From Roseateles sp. SL47 (GTDB lineage: Bacteria; Pseudomonadota; Gammaproteobacteria; Burkholderiales; Burkholderiaceae_C): DNA of 64,000 bases. The translations under genes and the position numbers were made by a program. Position 1 is the first letter of the stretch. Each line of letters opens with the position of its first letter. A model generated the notes under the pieces. It made no database searches, was not told the DNA's origin, and saw only the letters and a program-made list of their open reading frames with translations. The stretch is taken from assembly GCF_026625885.1 (NCBI RefSeq), contig NZ_CP113068.1, forward strand, positions 5,580,001 through 5,644,000, in the 5' to 3' direction. Positions 34,227-42,089 of the stretch are shown here, piece after piece.

Positions 34227-35744
34227 ATGCACCGCATGAATCAAGCGCAAGTCCCCCCCATCCTGGCCGCCATCGACATGGGTTCCAACAGCTTCCGGTT
34301 GGAGATCGCCCATCTGCAGCATGGCCAGTACCGGCGCCAGGACTATCTCAAGGAAACCGTGCGTCTCGGAGCGGGCCTGGACGCGCAGAGCATGCTGACC
34401 GAAGAGGCCGCCGAACGCGGGCTGGCCTGCCTGCGCCGTTTCGCGTTGCGGCTGGAAGGTGTGCCTTCGCGCCAGGTGCGCGCCGTGGCCACCCAGACGC
34501 TGCGCGAAGCCCGCAACCGCAATGCCTTCCTGGCGCGTGCCCAAGAGGTACTGGGCCATCCCATCGAAGTGATTTCCGGCCGTGAGGAAGCCCGGTTGAT
34601 CTATGCCGGCGTGTGCCGGTTGCAGGCCTCGGAAGACCCGCGGCTGGTGATCGACATCGGCGGCCGTTCCACCGAAATGATCCTGGGGCGCGGCACCCAG
34701 CCTCTGCGCGCGGAATCGTTCCAGGTGGGCAGTGTCAGCCTGTCGATGCGCTTCTTCCCGGAGGGGCTGTTCACCGCTGAGGCCTTCCGGGCCGCCCAGG
34801 TGGCCGCCGGGGCCGAGCTGGAGGAAGCATTGACCGAATTCGCCCGCCACACGGCGCAACCTCGCTGGCGTGCGGCGCTGGGCTCGTCCGGTACCGTGGG
34901 GGCCGTGGCGCAGATTCTGGCGGCGAATCAGGTGTCGGACGGCACCATCACGCTGGACGGCCTGCGCTGGTGCATCCAGCAATGCCTGGCCGCCGGGCAT
35001 GTGGACCAGTTGAAGCTGCCGGGCCTGAAGGACGACCGGCGGGCGGTGGTGGCGGGAGGGCTTTGTATCCTCTACACCCTGCTGACGCATTTTGATATTG
35101 ACCGCCTGACACCGGCCAAGGGCGCCCTGCGCCAGGGCGTGGTGTTTGATCTGGCCGCACGGCTGGACCCGTCGCTGCTGGGCACGGGCCGCGACATGCG
35201 GGAGCAATCGGTGGCCGAGTTGCAGCGCCGGTTTGCCATTGACCGGACACAGGCCACCCGGGTGCAGGATGTGGCGCTCAAGGTCCATCAGGCGTTGCTG
35301 CCCAAAACGGATGAGGAGCAGCGGCGGGAGCTGGGGTGGGCAGCAGCCCTGCATGAGATTGGCATGATGGTGTCGCACCACGATTTCCACCGGCACAGCG
35401 CCTATCTGCTGTCGCATGTGGATGCGCCGGGGTTCTCGCAGAACCAGCTGCGTCGGCTGGGTGACCTGGCGCTGGGGCAACGCGGCGGGCTGCGCAAGCT
35501 GGACGACCAGCTGCGCGATGAAAGCCTGATGTGGCAATTGCTGGCCTTGCGGCTGGCGGCCATCAAGTGCCATGCGCGCGGGCAGGTGGATGCCTCGGCG
35601 ATGCACATCAGCCGCCAGGGGCTGCAGGTGACGATCCGTATGGCCAAGGGCTGGGCGGATGCCCATCCCCGCGCGCATTACCTGCTGCGCGAAGAACAGG
35701 AAGCCTGGGCCAAGCTGGGACGGGTGCAGTTGGTGTTGGAGTAG
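34227..35744 (+). CDS. ppx: Exopolyphosphatase (Ppx/GppA family)
   Basis: 505-residue Ppx/GppA phosphatase that releases phosphate from polyphosphate (or hydrolyses pppGpp). The ASKHA phosphate-binding motifs are IDMGSNSFRLEIA and VIDIGGRSTEMILGRG (Arg replaces the middle Gly of the usual G-G-G-S-T-E). The C-terminal HD-like domain has LHEIGMMVSHHDFHRHSAYLL. The start is ATG 34227 or 34236. It faces ppk, and an IS element and repeats lie between. A strong hairpin follows the stop. Confidence 0.93.
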   Translation: MHRMNQAQVPPILAAIDMGSNSFRLEIAHLQHGQYRRQDYLKETVRLGAGLDAQSMLTEEAAERGLACLRRFALRLEGVPSRQVRAVATQTLREARNRNAFLARAQEVLGHPIEVISGREEARLIYAGVCRLQASEDPRLVIDIGGRSTEMILGRGTQPLRAESFQVGSVSLSMRFFPEGLFTAEAFRAAQVAAGAELEEALTEFARHTAQPRWRAALGSSGTVGAVAQILAANQVSDGTITLDGLRWCIQQCLAAGHVDQLKLPGLKDDRRAVVAGGLCILYTLLTHFDIDRLTPAKGALRQGVVFDLAARLDPSLLGTGRDMREQSVAELQRRFAIDRTQATRVQDVALKVHQALLPKTDEEQRRELGWAAALHEIGMMVSHHDFHRHSAYLLSHVDAPGFSQNQLRRLGDLALGQRGGLRKLDDQLRDESLMWQLLALRLAAIKCHARGQVDASAMHISRQGLQVTIRMAKGWADAHPRAHYLLREEQEAWAKLGRVQLVLE

Positions 35745-35762
35745 ATGGTAGATGGAGCCCCC

Positions 35763-35791
35763 GGATGAGGGCGCCTAGGGCGCCCTCATCC
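35763..35791. terminator. Perfect 13-bp hairpin after ppx
   Basis: GGATGAGGGCGCC-TAG-GGCGCCCTCATCC, 19 bases after the ppx stop. It has no T-run, so it is either a terminator without the usual tail or part of the GC-rich intergenic repeat that continues from it. Confidence 0.5.
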
Positions 35792-35854
35792 CGCCCCCCG
35801 AGGGGGCTGCGGGCCGCCTTGGTGAGTGGTTTGCCCCCGGCTGGCTGCGCCTAG
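35775..35854. repeat. 75-76 bp GC-rich repeat, copy left of the IS
   Basis: One copy of a unit that starts and ends at CTAG and contains the hairpin GCCCCC-CGA-GGGGGC and GCTGCGGGCCGCCTTGGTGA. The last CTAG (35851-35854) is the left target duplication of the IS element. Two more copies, the second partial, lie to the right of the IS. Confidence 0.75.
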
Positions 35855-37455
35855 CCCGGATCTTTCACGAGTAGCGTACTGGATGGGTTCGCGGCGCTGA
35901 TTTGCTTGTCCGAACGACGATTTGAGGCGCGTCGTGGCCGTTTGCTGCGTTGAGCTTGGTTGATGACACACACCCAGGCGCGATTACCCCTTCCCCGGCT
36001 TGGGTTGCGGGCCGGTTTGGTGTCAACGCGCGGGCCAGGCACTGGATGAGTTGCTAGGGGCTGAGGGCGCCAGCAGCGGCCAGGAAGACATGCTTCATCG
36101 GGTGAGCCGATGCCAGCAGGACCCGCACGCGGCGGGTGTTGCGCAGCACGGCCGCGCCAATCTTCAGCAGCCTGGTGCGGATGGTGGCGGTGCAGGCCTG
36201 GGCCAGCTCGGTGCCTTGCAGCGCCAGTCGGCGCAGGTTGATCATCAAGGTGTACGCCAGCGCCGCCAGCAGCAGCCGCAGCTGGTTGGCCCGGAAGCGG
36301 TGGCAACTCGCACGCCGGCCAAACAGATCGAGTTGCGCTTCCTTGATGCGGTTCTCGGCTTCGCCACGGGCGCAGTACCGGCGCTCGTACAGAGCCTTGG
36401 GCGATCCCGGCAGGTCGGTGACGATGAAGCGTGGGTTGACACCTTGCTCGCCATGCTCCAGCCGCGCGATGACGCGACGCTCCTTGTCCCAGGTGTGGGC
36501 CGCGTACTGGAACTCGCCGAACATCCGTTGCTTGCTGCGCCTGGCAGAGAACTGCTCGGCCAGCGCCAGTTCTGCCAGTGCTACCTGATCGTTCAGACGC
36601 GAGTTCTTCTGCAGCCCGATGATGTAGCTCACGCGCCAGCGCTCCAGGCGCTGCAGCACGCGCGGGCGGCAAAACCCCGAGTCCGCCCGCACGATGATCT
36701 TGGTCTTCGGCCACGCGCGGCGCAGCGGCACCAGCAAGCGCTTGATCAGCGCACTGACAACGCTGGCCGGGTCCCGGTCGCTGGGGCGCAGCACGCAGGC
36801 CAGCAGGTCCTGCCCGGCGAAGACGTACAGCGGCAAGTAGCAGTAGTTGTCGTAGTAGGCGTGGAAGTGGCCGCGCTCTTGCTGGCCGTGCAGCGGCACA
36901 TGGGTGGCATCGACATCGAGCACCAGCTCCTTGGGCGCCTTGGCGTGGCTGGCGATGAACTGCTGCATCAGCACGTCGTGCAGCACCGCCGCATGTTCGG
37001 CCGTGGCCGCCGTCTCCAGGCGGCTGAGCGTGGGCGCGCTGGCCAGCGGCTCGGCACGACCCACGGCCGTTTGCATCAACAGATCGCTGCGCAACACGTT
37101 GTGGTCGCACACGTCCGACCAGCCCAGACACAGACCGTAGATGCGCTGCGCCAGCAGGCTGCGCAGGTCGTGCTGGACACTGGCGAGGCGACGCCCGTCG
37201 CCCAGCGCCAGGGCAGCCGCGCGGGTCAGACCAAGGCGCTCATCGACCCGCTTGAGCAACAGCACGCCGCCGTCACTGACGATGTCACCACCATCGAAGG
37301 CGGCCTGGACTACACGCCTTCCAACCCGTCCGAATTCAACGGTCGCATCGGTACACTTTGGCATCGGCAGTCCTCGGTTTCCATAGGGGGTGAGATACCT
37401 ATGAAAACGCGCCTCGGCACGAGGCTGCCGACCTGATGCTCATGAAATATCCGGG
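35855..37455 (-). mobile_element. IS1380-family insertion sequence, complete
   Basis: 1601-base element with imperfect terminal inverted repeats. The left end is CCCGGATCTTTCACGAG; the right end, read inward, is CCCGGATATTTCATGAG (15 of 17 matching). It is flanked by a CTAG direct repeat (35851-35854 and 37456-37459) as target duplication. The target is known from context: the intact 75-bp repeat next door reads GCGCCTAGGGCGC, exactly what the two flanks give when rejoined. Family, length and 4-base duplication agree. The single transposase gene is intact, so the element may be active. Confidence 0.88.
36054..37364 (-). CDS. IS1380-family DDE transposase
   Basis: 436-residue transposase filling most of the element. 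The probable catalytic acidic residues are in ELVLDVDATHVPLHGQQERG (Asp), IIVRADSGFCRPRVLQRLE (Asp) and GEAENRIKEAQLDLFGRR (Glu), the layout of IS1380 enzymes. Other family words are GGDIVSDGGVLLLKRVDERL and NQLRLLLAALAYTLM. No stop or frameshift is visible. A GAGGA box precedes the ATG. Confidence 0.92.
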   Translation of the reverse strand: MPKCTDATVEFGRVGRRVVQAAFDGGDIVSDGGVLLLKRVDERLGLTRAAALALGDGRRLASVQHDLRSLLAQRIYGLCLGWSDVCDHNVLRSDLLMQTAVGRAEPLASAPTLSRLETAATAEHAAVLHDVLMQQFIASHAKAPKELVLDVDATHVPLHGQQERGHFHAYYDNYCYLPLYVFAGQDLLACVLRPSDRDPASVVSALIKRLLVPLRRAWPKTKIIVRADSGFCRPRVLQRLERWRVSYIIGLQKNSRLNDQVALAELALAEQFSARRSKQRMFGEFQYAAHTWDKERRVIARLEHGEQGVNPRFIVTDLPGSPKALYERRYCARGEAENRIKEAQLDLFGRRASCHRFRANQLRLLLAALAYTLMINLRRLALQGTELAQACTATIRTRLLKIGAAVLRNTRRVRVLLASAHPMKHVFLAAAGALSP

Positions 37456-37580
37456 CTAGGGCGCACCCAGCCGCCCCCCGAGGGGGCTGCGGGCCGCCTT
37501 GGTGAGTGGTTTGCCCCCGGCTGGCTGCGCCTAGGGCGCACCCAGCCGCCCCCCGAGGGGGCTGCGGGCCGCCTTGGGAG
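37456..37580. repeat. 75-bp GC-rich repeat, copies right of the IS
   Basis: One full unit from CTAG 37456 to CTAG 37531 (period 75) and a partial second one that diverges after GGGCCGCCTTGG. With the left copy they formed a tandem array before the IS inserted. Confidence 0.75.
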
Positions 37581-37589
37581 CGGCCCGGC

Positions 37590-38012
37590 GGCGGCCCTCT
37601 TCGCTTACAGAGAGCCCCGCTTGGGCGACGCTGCGCTCGCCCAAGCGACTATGTGCCAAGAGGCGCGGTGAATATGATCAGCCAGCCTTGGGGACCACCC
37701 GTGGCGGCCCTCTTCTCTCACCGGGAGCACCGCTTGGGCGACGCTGCGCTCGCCCAAGCGACTATGTGCCAAGAGGTGCGGTGAATATGATCAGCCAGCC
37801 TTGGGGACCACCCGTGGTGGCCCTCTTCTCTCACCGGGAGCACCGCTTGGGCGACGCTGCGCTCGCCCAAGCGACTATGTGCCAAGAGGCGCGGTGAATA
37901 TGATCAGTCAGCCTTGGGGACCACCCGTGGTGGCCCTCTTCTCTCACCGGGAGCACCGCCTGGGCGACGCTGCGCTCGCCCAGGCGACTGGGTGCCAACC
38001 GGCGCGGTGAAC
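37590..38012. repeat. 113-bp tandem repeat array with a conserved hairpin
   Basis: Nearly four copies with an exact period of 113. Each has a hairpin with 10-base arms and a 10-base loop, at 37618-37647, 37731-37760, 37844-37873 and 37957-37986, then CGACTATGTGCCAAGAGG (diverged in the last copy) and a stretch with CAGCCTTGGGGACCACCCGT. In the last copy the arms change together from CGCTTGGGCG/CGCCCAAGCG to CGCCTGGGCG/CGCCCAGGCG, keeping the pair. The period is not a multiple of three, so it is not coding. It lies in the downstream region of ppk, 23 bases from its stop. Confidence 0.85.
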
Positions 38013-38034
38013 AGGATGGGGCGGTAGGGCGGGA

Positions 38035-40092
38035 CTATTCCTCGTCGGCGTGAAAGAGGCGCATGAGGGCTTGCTGGGCGCTGGTGCCGCCGTTGCCGTT
38101 GACCCGTTGCGAGGTGCCGTCGGAACGGAGCTGCCAGGCGTCTCGGGTGTCGTGCAGGTAGGGCACCAAACCCTCATCGATGACGCGTTGGCGCAGCTTG
38201 GGGTCAAGCACCGGCCAGGCCACTTCGATGCGGCGCAGCATGTTGCGGCTCATCCAGTCCGCACTGGAGAGATACAGCGATTCCTCCGCTTCGGTCTTGC
38301 CCCAGCGGAAGTAAAAGATGCGCGAGTGCTCCAGGAAGCGCCCCACGACCGACCGCACCAGGATGTTGTCGGTTTGTCCAGGCAAGCCCGGCGGCAGCAT
38401 GCAGGCACCACGCACGATGAGGTCAATGCGCGCACCCGCCTGGCCCGCATTGACCAGCGCCTGGATCAGCTCGGCATCCGTCAGCGCATTGATCTTCAAC
38501 ACCACCCGCGCCGGCTCCCCCCGCCGCGCCGCCGCCTCCACCTGCGCCAGCGTCTCACACATGGTGCGATGCAGATTGAACGGCGCCAGCAGCAGCTTGC
38601 GCGGCGCCTTGAATTTGGACAGCGACGCCAACTGTCGGAAGACCAGATCCATGTCCGCCGTGAGGTCCGCGTCCGCCGTGAGGTAACCCAGGTCCGTATA
38701 GAACCGCGCCGTCTTCGGGTTGTAGTTGCCAGTGGATAGATGCCCGTAGCGCCTCAGGCGCCCACCCTCCCGTCGCGTGATCAGCATCAGCTTCGCATGC
38801 GTCTTGAGCCCGACAATCCCATACACCACCTGCGCACCCACCGCTTCCAGCCGCTCCGCCCAGTTGATGTTGGCCTCTTCGTCAAAGCGAGCCTTCAACT
38901 CCACCACGGCCAGCACTTCCTTGCCTCGCCGCGCCGCTTCAATCAGCAGGTCCGCCAGCACCGACTGGCTGCCCGTGCGGTAGATGGTCTGCTTGATGGC
39001 CAGCACGTCAGGGTCTTCAACCGCCTCACGCAACATCTGCACCACCGGATCAAAGCTCTCGAACGGATGATGCAGCAGGATGTCACCCTTGCTGCGCAGT
39101 TTGTCCAGGATGGATTTGCCCCGCGGCAGACGACGCGTCGGCCAGCTGGGTTCGTAGGGCTGGAAGCGCAGCGTCTCCGCATCCGTCTGGTCAATCAGCT
39201 CATTGAGCCGCACCAGATTGACCGGCCCATTCACGCGGTAAAGCGCCGCCTCCGGCAATACAAACTGCTCCAGCAGAAAACGCGACAGCTCTTCCGGGCA
39301 GGTGTTCACCACCTCCAGCCGCACCGCCCGCCCAAAATGCCGGGTGGTCAGCCCCGACCGCAACGCATGGCGCAGGTTGGCAATCTCTTCTTCATCCACC
39401 TCCAGGTCGGAGTCCCGCGTCACGCGGAACTGCGAGAAGGCTTCAACCTGCCGGCCGGGAAACAATTCGTCGAGATGGGCGCGAATGACGCTGGTGAGCA
39501 GCACAAAGCTCTGCTTGCCACCGCTGATCTGCGCCGGCAGCTTGATGACACGCGGCAACACCCGCGGCACCTTGACAATGGCGATGCGGGTGTCCCGGCC
39601 CAGGGCGTCCTTGCCGGAGAGTCGCGCCACGAAATGCAGCGACTTGTTGGCCACCTGCGGAAATGGATGCGCCGGGTCCAGGCCCACCGGCACCAGCAGC
39701 GGCCGCACTTCGCGCTCAAAGAACCGGGCCACCCACGCCCGCTGCTCATCATTGCGGTCCGCATGGTTGAGGATCTGGATGTCACGCTCTCGCAGCGCGG
39801 GCATGACCTGGTCGTTGAAGATGCCGTATTGCTGGTCGATCAGCTCATGCGCCGCCCGCGCTACCCGCTCCACATCGCGGGCCGTCACCAGCCCGCTGCC
39901 GTCACGCTGCGCATCCAGCATGTCGGCAAAACGGACCTCGAAAAACTCGTCGAGGTTGGAAGAGACGATGCAGATATAGCGCAACCGTTCCAGCAGGGGA
40001 ACATCACTGCGCTGGGCCTGGGCCAGGACGCGTCGGTTGAACTCGAGGATGGCTTGTTCGCGGTTGAGCAAGGGAACGGCAGGCAAGGTCAT
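38035..40092 (-). CDS. ppk: Polyphosphate kinase 1
   Basis: 685-residue PPK1, which polymerises the terminal phosphate of ATP into polyphosphate. The N-terminal domain has LLNREQAILEFNRRVLAQA and NLDEFFEVRFADM. The catalytic autophosphorylated His is in YGHLSTGNYNPKTA, and the C-terminal SSADWMSRNMLRRIEVAWPV is typical; ARFDEEANINWAERLEAVGA is also diagnostic. Length and motifs are complete. It is convergent with ppx. Confidence 0.97.
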   Translation of the reverse strand: MTLPAVPLLNREQAILEFNRRVLAQAQRSDVPLLERLRYICIVSSNLDEFFEVRFADMLDAQRDGSGLVTARDVERVARAAHELIDQQYGIFNDQVMPALRERDIQILNHADRNDEQRAWVARFFEREVRPLLVPVGLDPAHPFPQVANKSLHFVARLSGKDALGRDTRIAIVKVPRVLPRVIKLPAQISGGKQSFVLLTSVIRAHLDELFPGRQVEAFSQFRVTRDSDLEVDEEEIANLRHALRSGLTTRHFGRAVRLEVVNTCPEELSRFLLEQFVLPEAALYRVNGPVNLVRLNELIDQTDAETLRFQPYEPSWPTRRLPRGKSILDKLRSKGDILLHHPFESFDPVVQMLREAVEDPDVLAIKQTIYRTGSQSVLADLLIEAARRGKEVLAVVELKARFDEEANINWAERLEAVGAQVVYGIVGLKTHAKLMLITRREGGRLRRYGHLSTGNYNPKTARFYTDLGYLTADADLTADMDLVFRQLASLSKFKAPRKLLLAPFNLHRTMCETLAQVEAAARRGEPARVVLKINALTDAELIQALVNAGQAGARIDLIVRGACMLPPGLPGQTDNILVRSVVGRFLEHSRIFYFRWGKTEAEESLYLSSADWMSRNMLRRIEVAWPVLDPKLRQRVIDEGLVPYLHDTRDAWQLRSDGTSQRVNGNGGTSAQQALMRLFHADEE

Positions 40093-40231
40093 GAACCCAT
40101 TCTATGAATCTATCGTGACAGTCCAATGACCCAAAATGCCCCGCAAGAACCCCAAGAATGCGACGTGAGGTCTCGCCTTCCCGGCACCGGGTCAGGGGAG
40201 TTCTGGCGGGTGCAGGTGGACCTGGTTCAGC

Positions 40232-41095
40232 TCAGGCCGGCGTACGCAAAGCTTCAACCGCCTGCACAGCGGCGTCCGCACGCGCACGCTGGCGTTCGCT
40301 CCAGTCCAGGATCTCCAGGTGGCCATCCGGATGCTCCACCAACGCGGTGAGGCTCTCCACCCAGTCCCCATCATTGGCGTAGAGGATGCCGTCAATGTCC
40401 CGCAGCTCGGCATGGTGGATGTGGCCACACACAACACCCTGCACACCACGCCTGCGAGCTTCCTTGGCCAGCGCTTCCTCAAAGTCGTTCAGGTAGGACA
40501 CCGCCCGCTTGACCTTGAGCTTGAGGTATTTGCTCAGGCTCCAATAAGGAAGCCCCAGCCGCGCACGAAGTGAATTGAGATGGCGGTTGAGCTTGAGTGT
40601 GAATTCATATGCGGTGTCCCCGACATGCGCCAACCATTTGGCGCACTGAATCACCCCATCAAACAGATCGCCATGGGTCACCCACAGCTTGCGGCCATCC
40701 GCCGTTTCATGAATCCACTCATGCGCGACCTCAATGCCGCCAAAGCTGTGATTCAGATACTTGCGGGCAAATTCATCATGGTTGCCCGGCACATAGATCA
40801 CCCGGCACCCCTTGCGGGCCTTGCGCAGCAGTTTCTGCACCACGTCGTTGTGCGCCTGCGGCCAGTACCAGCTGCGCCGCAGTTGCCAGCCGTCCACGAT
40901 GTCCCCCACCAGGAAGAGCTGTTCACACTCCACCTCCCGCAGGAACTCCAGCAGCGCCCGCGCCTGGCAGCCGGGAGTGCCCAGATGCAGGTCGGAAATC
41001 CACACCGTCCGTACGCGGATGGAGCCGCCCTCCTCCGCCTCCGCAGTGGGCAGTTCGGTGGACACAGCGGCGGCCAAAAGCGTGTCGGTCAGCAT
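40232..41095 (-). CDS. LpxH-like UDP-2,3-diacylglucosamine diphosphatase / metallophosphoesterase
   Basis: 287-residue calcineurin-like phosphoesterase with all five metal motifs: WISDLHLG (D-x-H), FLVGDIVDGW (G-D), PGNHDEF (G-N-H-D), VTHGDLFD and CGHIHHAE (G-H-x-H). The W-Y-W-P-Q-x-H-N-D-V-V-Q-K segment belongs to the COG2908 group that includes the lipid A enzyme LpxH and its paralogues. Which reaction this copy does is uncertain. ATG 41095 was preferred; the frame extends 22 codons further. Confidence 0.82.
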   Translation of the reverse strand: MLTDTLLAAAVSTELPTAEAEEGGSIRVRTVWISDLHLGTPGCQARALLEFLREVECEQLFLVGDIVDGWQLRRSWYWPQAHNDVVQKLLRKARKGCRVIYVPGNHDEFARKYLNHSFGGIEVAHEWIHETADGRKLWVTHGDLFDGVIQCAKWLAHVGDTAYEFTLKLNRHLNSLRARLGLPYWSLSKYLKLKVKRAVSYLNDFEEALAKEARRRGVQGVVCGHIHHAELRDIDGILYANDGDWVESLTALVEHPDGHLEILDWSERQRARADAAVQAVEALRTPA

Positions 41096-41159
41096 GGCCC
41101 TGTAGCTTGCGGATGTCCCGTGAAACCTTGATGACCATCCGCCGCCGATAATCCCCCCC

Positions 41160-42089
41160 ATGCATCTCTTGATTCCCCATGCAAGCGCCCAGGAACCGCA
41201 CGTTGAGGCGGTGCTGCGCGAACTGGAACTGCCGGCCCTGAGTCAGTTGCTGGGCCTGCTGACCGCCGCCGAGACCTTGGGCGATGACGACCATGCTCCC
41301 CTGCCGCCACACGAGCTGGCGCTGGCCCGCTTGCGGGGCGTGACCGACGCCGCTCCGCCCCTGGCGGCCTGGCGCCTGCGCGCCGCCGGCATCGAGCCGG
41401 GTGATGCCGTCTGGGCGCTGGTCACCCCCATCCACCTGGCCGTGGGCACCGACCAGGTCACGGCCCTGGCCCCCGCCACGCTGGGCCTGACCGATGACGA
41501 CTCCCGCGCCTTGCTGGCCGCGCTCACGCCCAGCGTCTTCCCGGCGGAAGAAGGCTGGGCCACCCACTGGTTGGCCGCAGACACCTGGGCCGTGGCCCAT
41601 CCCTCACTCGACGGGCAGGAAGCCGCCAGCCCGGACCGCATCCTGAACCGCGCGGTGGAGACGTGGATGCCGCGCAGCCGGCGTCTGCGGACCTTGTTGA
41701 ATGAACTTCAGATGGTGTTACACGGCTTGCCGCTGAACCAGGAACGGGACGCCCGAGGGCTGCGTCTGATCAATGCCGCCTGGGTGAGCGGCTGCGGCCG
41801 GGACCGGGGCCATGCCCTGCCCGACGATCTGCTGGTGGACACCCGCCTGCGCGGCCCGATGATCAGCGGGGACCTTCATGCCTGGAGCGAGGCCTGGAAG
41901 GCGCTGGATGCCGGGCTGCTGTCCGAGGCGCTGCACCATGTGCGCGGCGGTGGTGCCCTGCAGCTCACCTTGTGTGGTGACCATGCGGCCCGCCGCTGGG
42001 AGCGGCGGCCGGCCGGCGGCTGGCAACGGCTGAAGGAACGTTTCACCCCCACCCAGGTGGCGGTGGTGCAAGCGCTGGAGGGCCTATGA
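41160..42089 (+). CDS. RpfE-like/phosphoglycerate-mutase-annotated conserved protein
   Basis: 309-residue cytoplasmic protein of unknown function. It belongs to the conserved group found directly upstream of recJ in betaproteobacteria and xanthomonads (rpfE in Xanthomonas), sometimes annotated as phosphoglycerate mutase. Visible conserved elements are MHLLIPHASAQEPHVEAV, the GDAVWALVTPIHLAVGTDQV region, LNELQMVLHGLPLNQERD and INAAWVSGCGRDRG. I cannot assign an active site. Its stop overlaps the recJ start (ATGA). Confidence 0.8.
   Translation: MHLLIPHASAQEPHVEAVLRELELPALSQLLGLLTAAETLGDDDHAPLPPHELALARLRGVTDAAPPLAAWRLRAAGIEPGDAVWALVTPIHLAVGTDQVTALAPATLGLTDDDSRALLAALTPSVFPAEEGWATHWLAADTWAVAHPSLDGQEAASPDRILNRAVETWMPRSRRLRTLLNELQMVLHGLPLNQERDARGLRLINAAWVSGCGRDRGHALPDDLLVDTRLRGPMISGDLHAWSEAWKALDAGLLSEALHHVRGGGALQLTLCGDHAARRWERRPAGGWQRLKERFTPTQVAVVQALEGL

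Noticed and set aside
37506..37897. Open frames through the 113-bp repeats with repeated words such as HREHRLGDAALAQAT
   Set aside because: The unit length is not a multiple of three, so frames shift from copy to copy; base-pair conservation argues for structure, not protein.
37590..38012. CRISPR array
   Set aside because: Units of 113 bases repeat nearly whole, with no distinct spacers and no cas genes.
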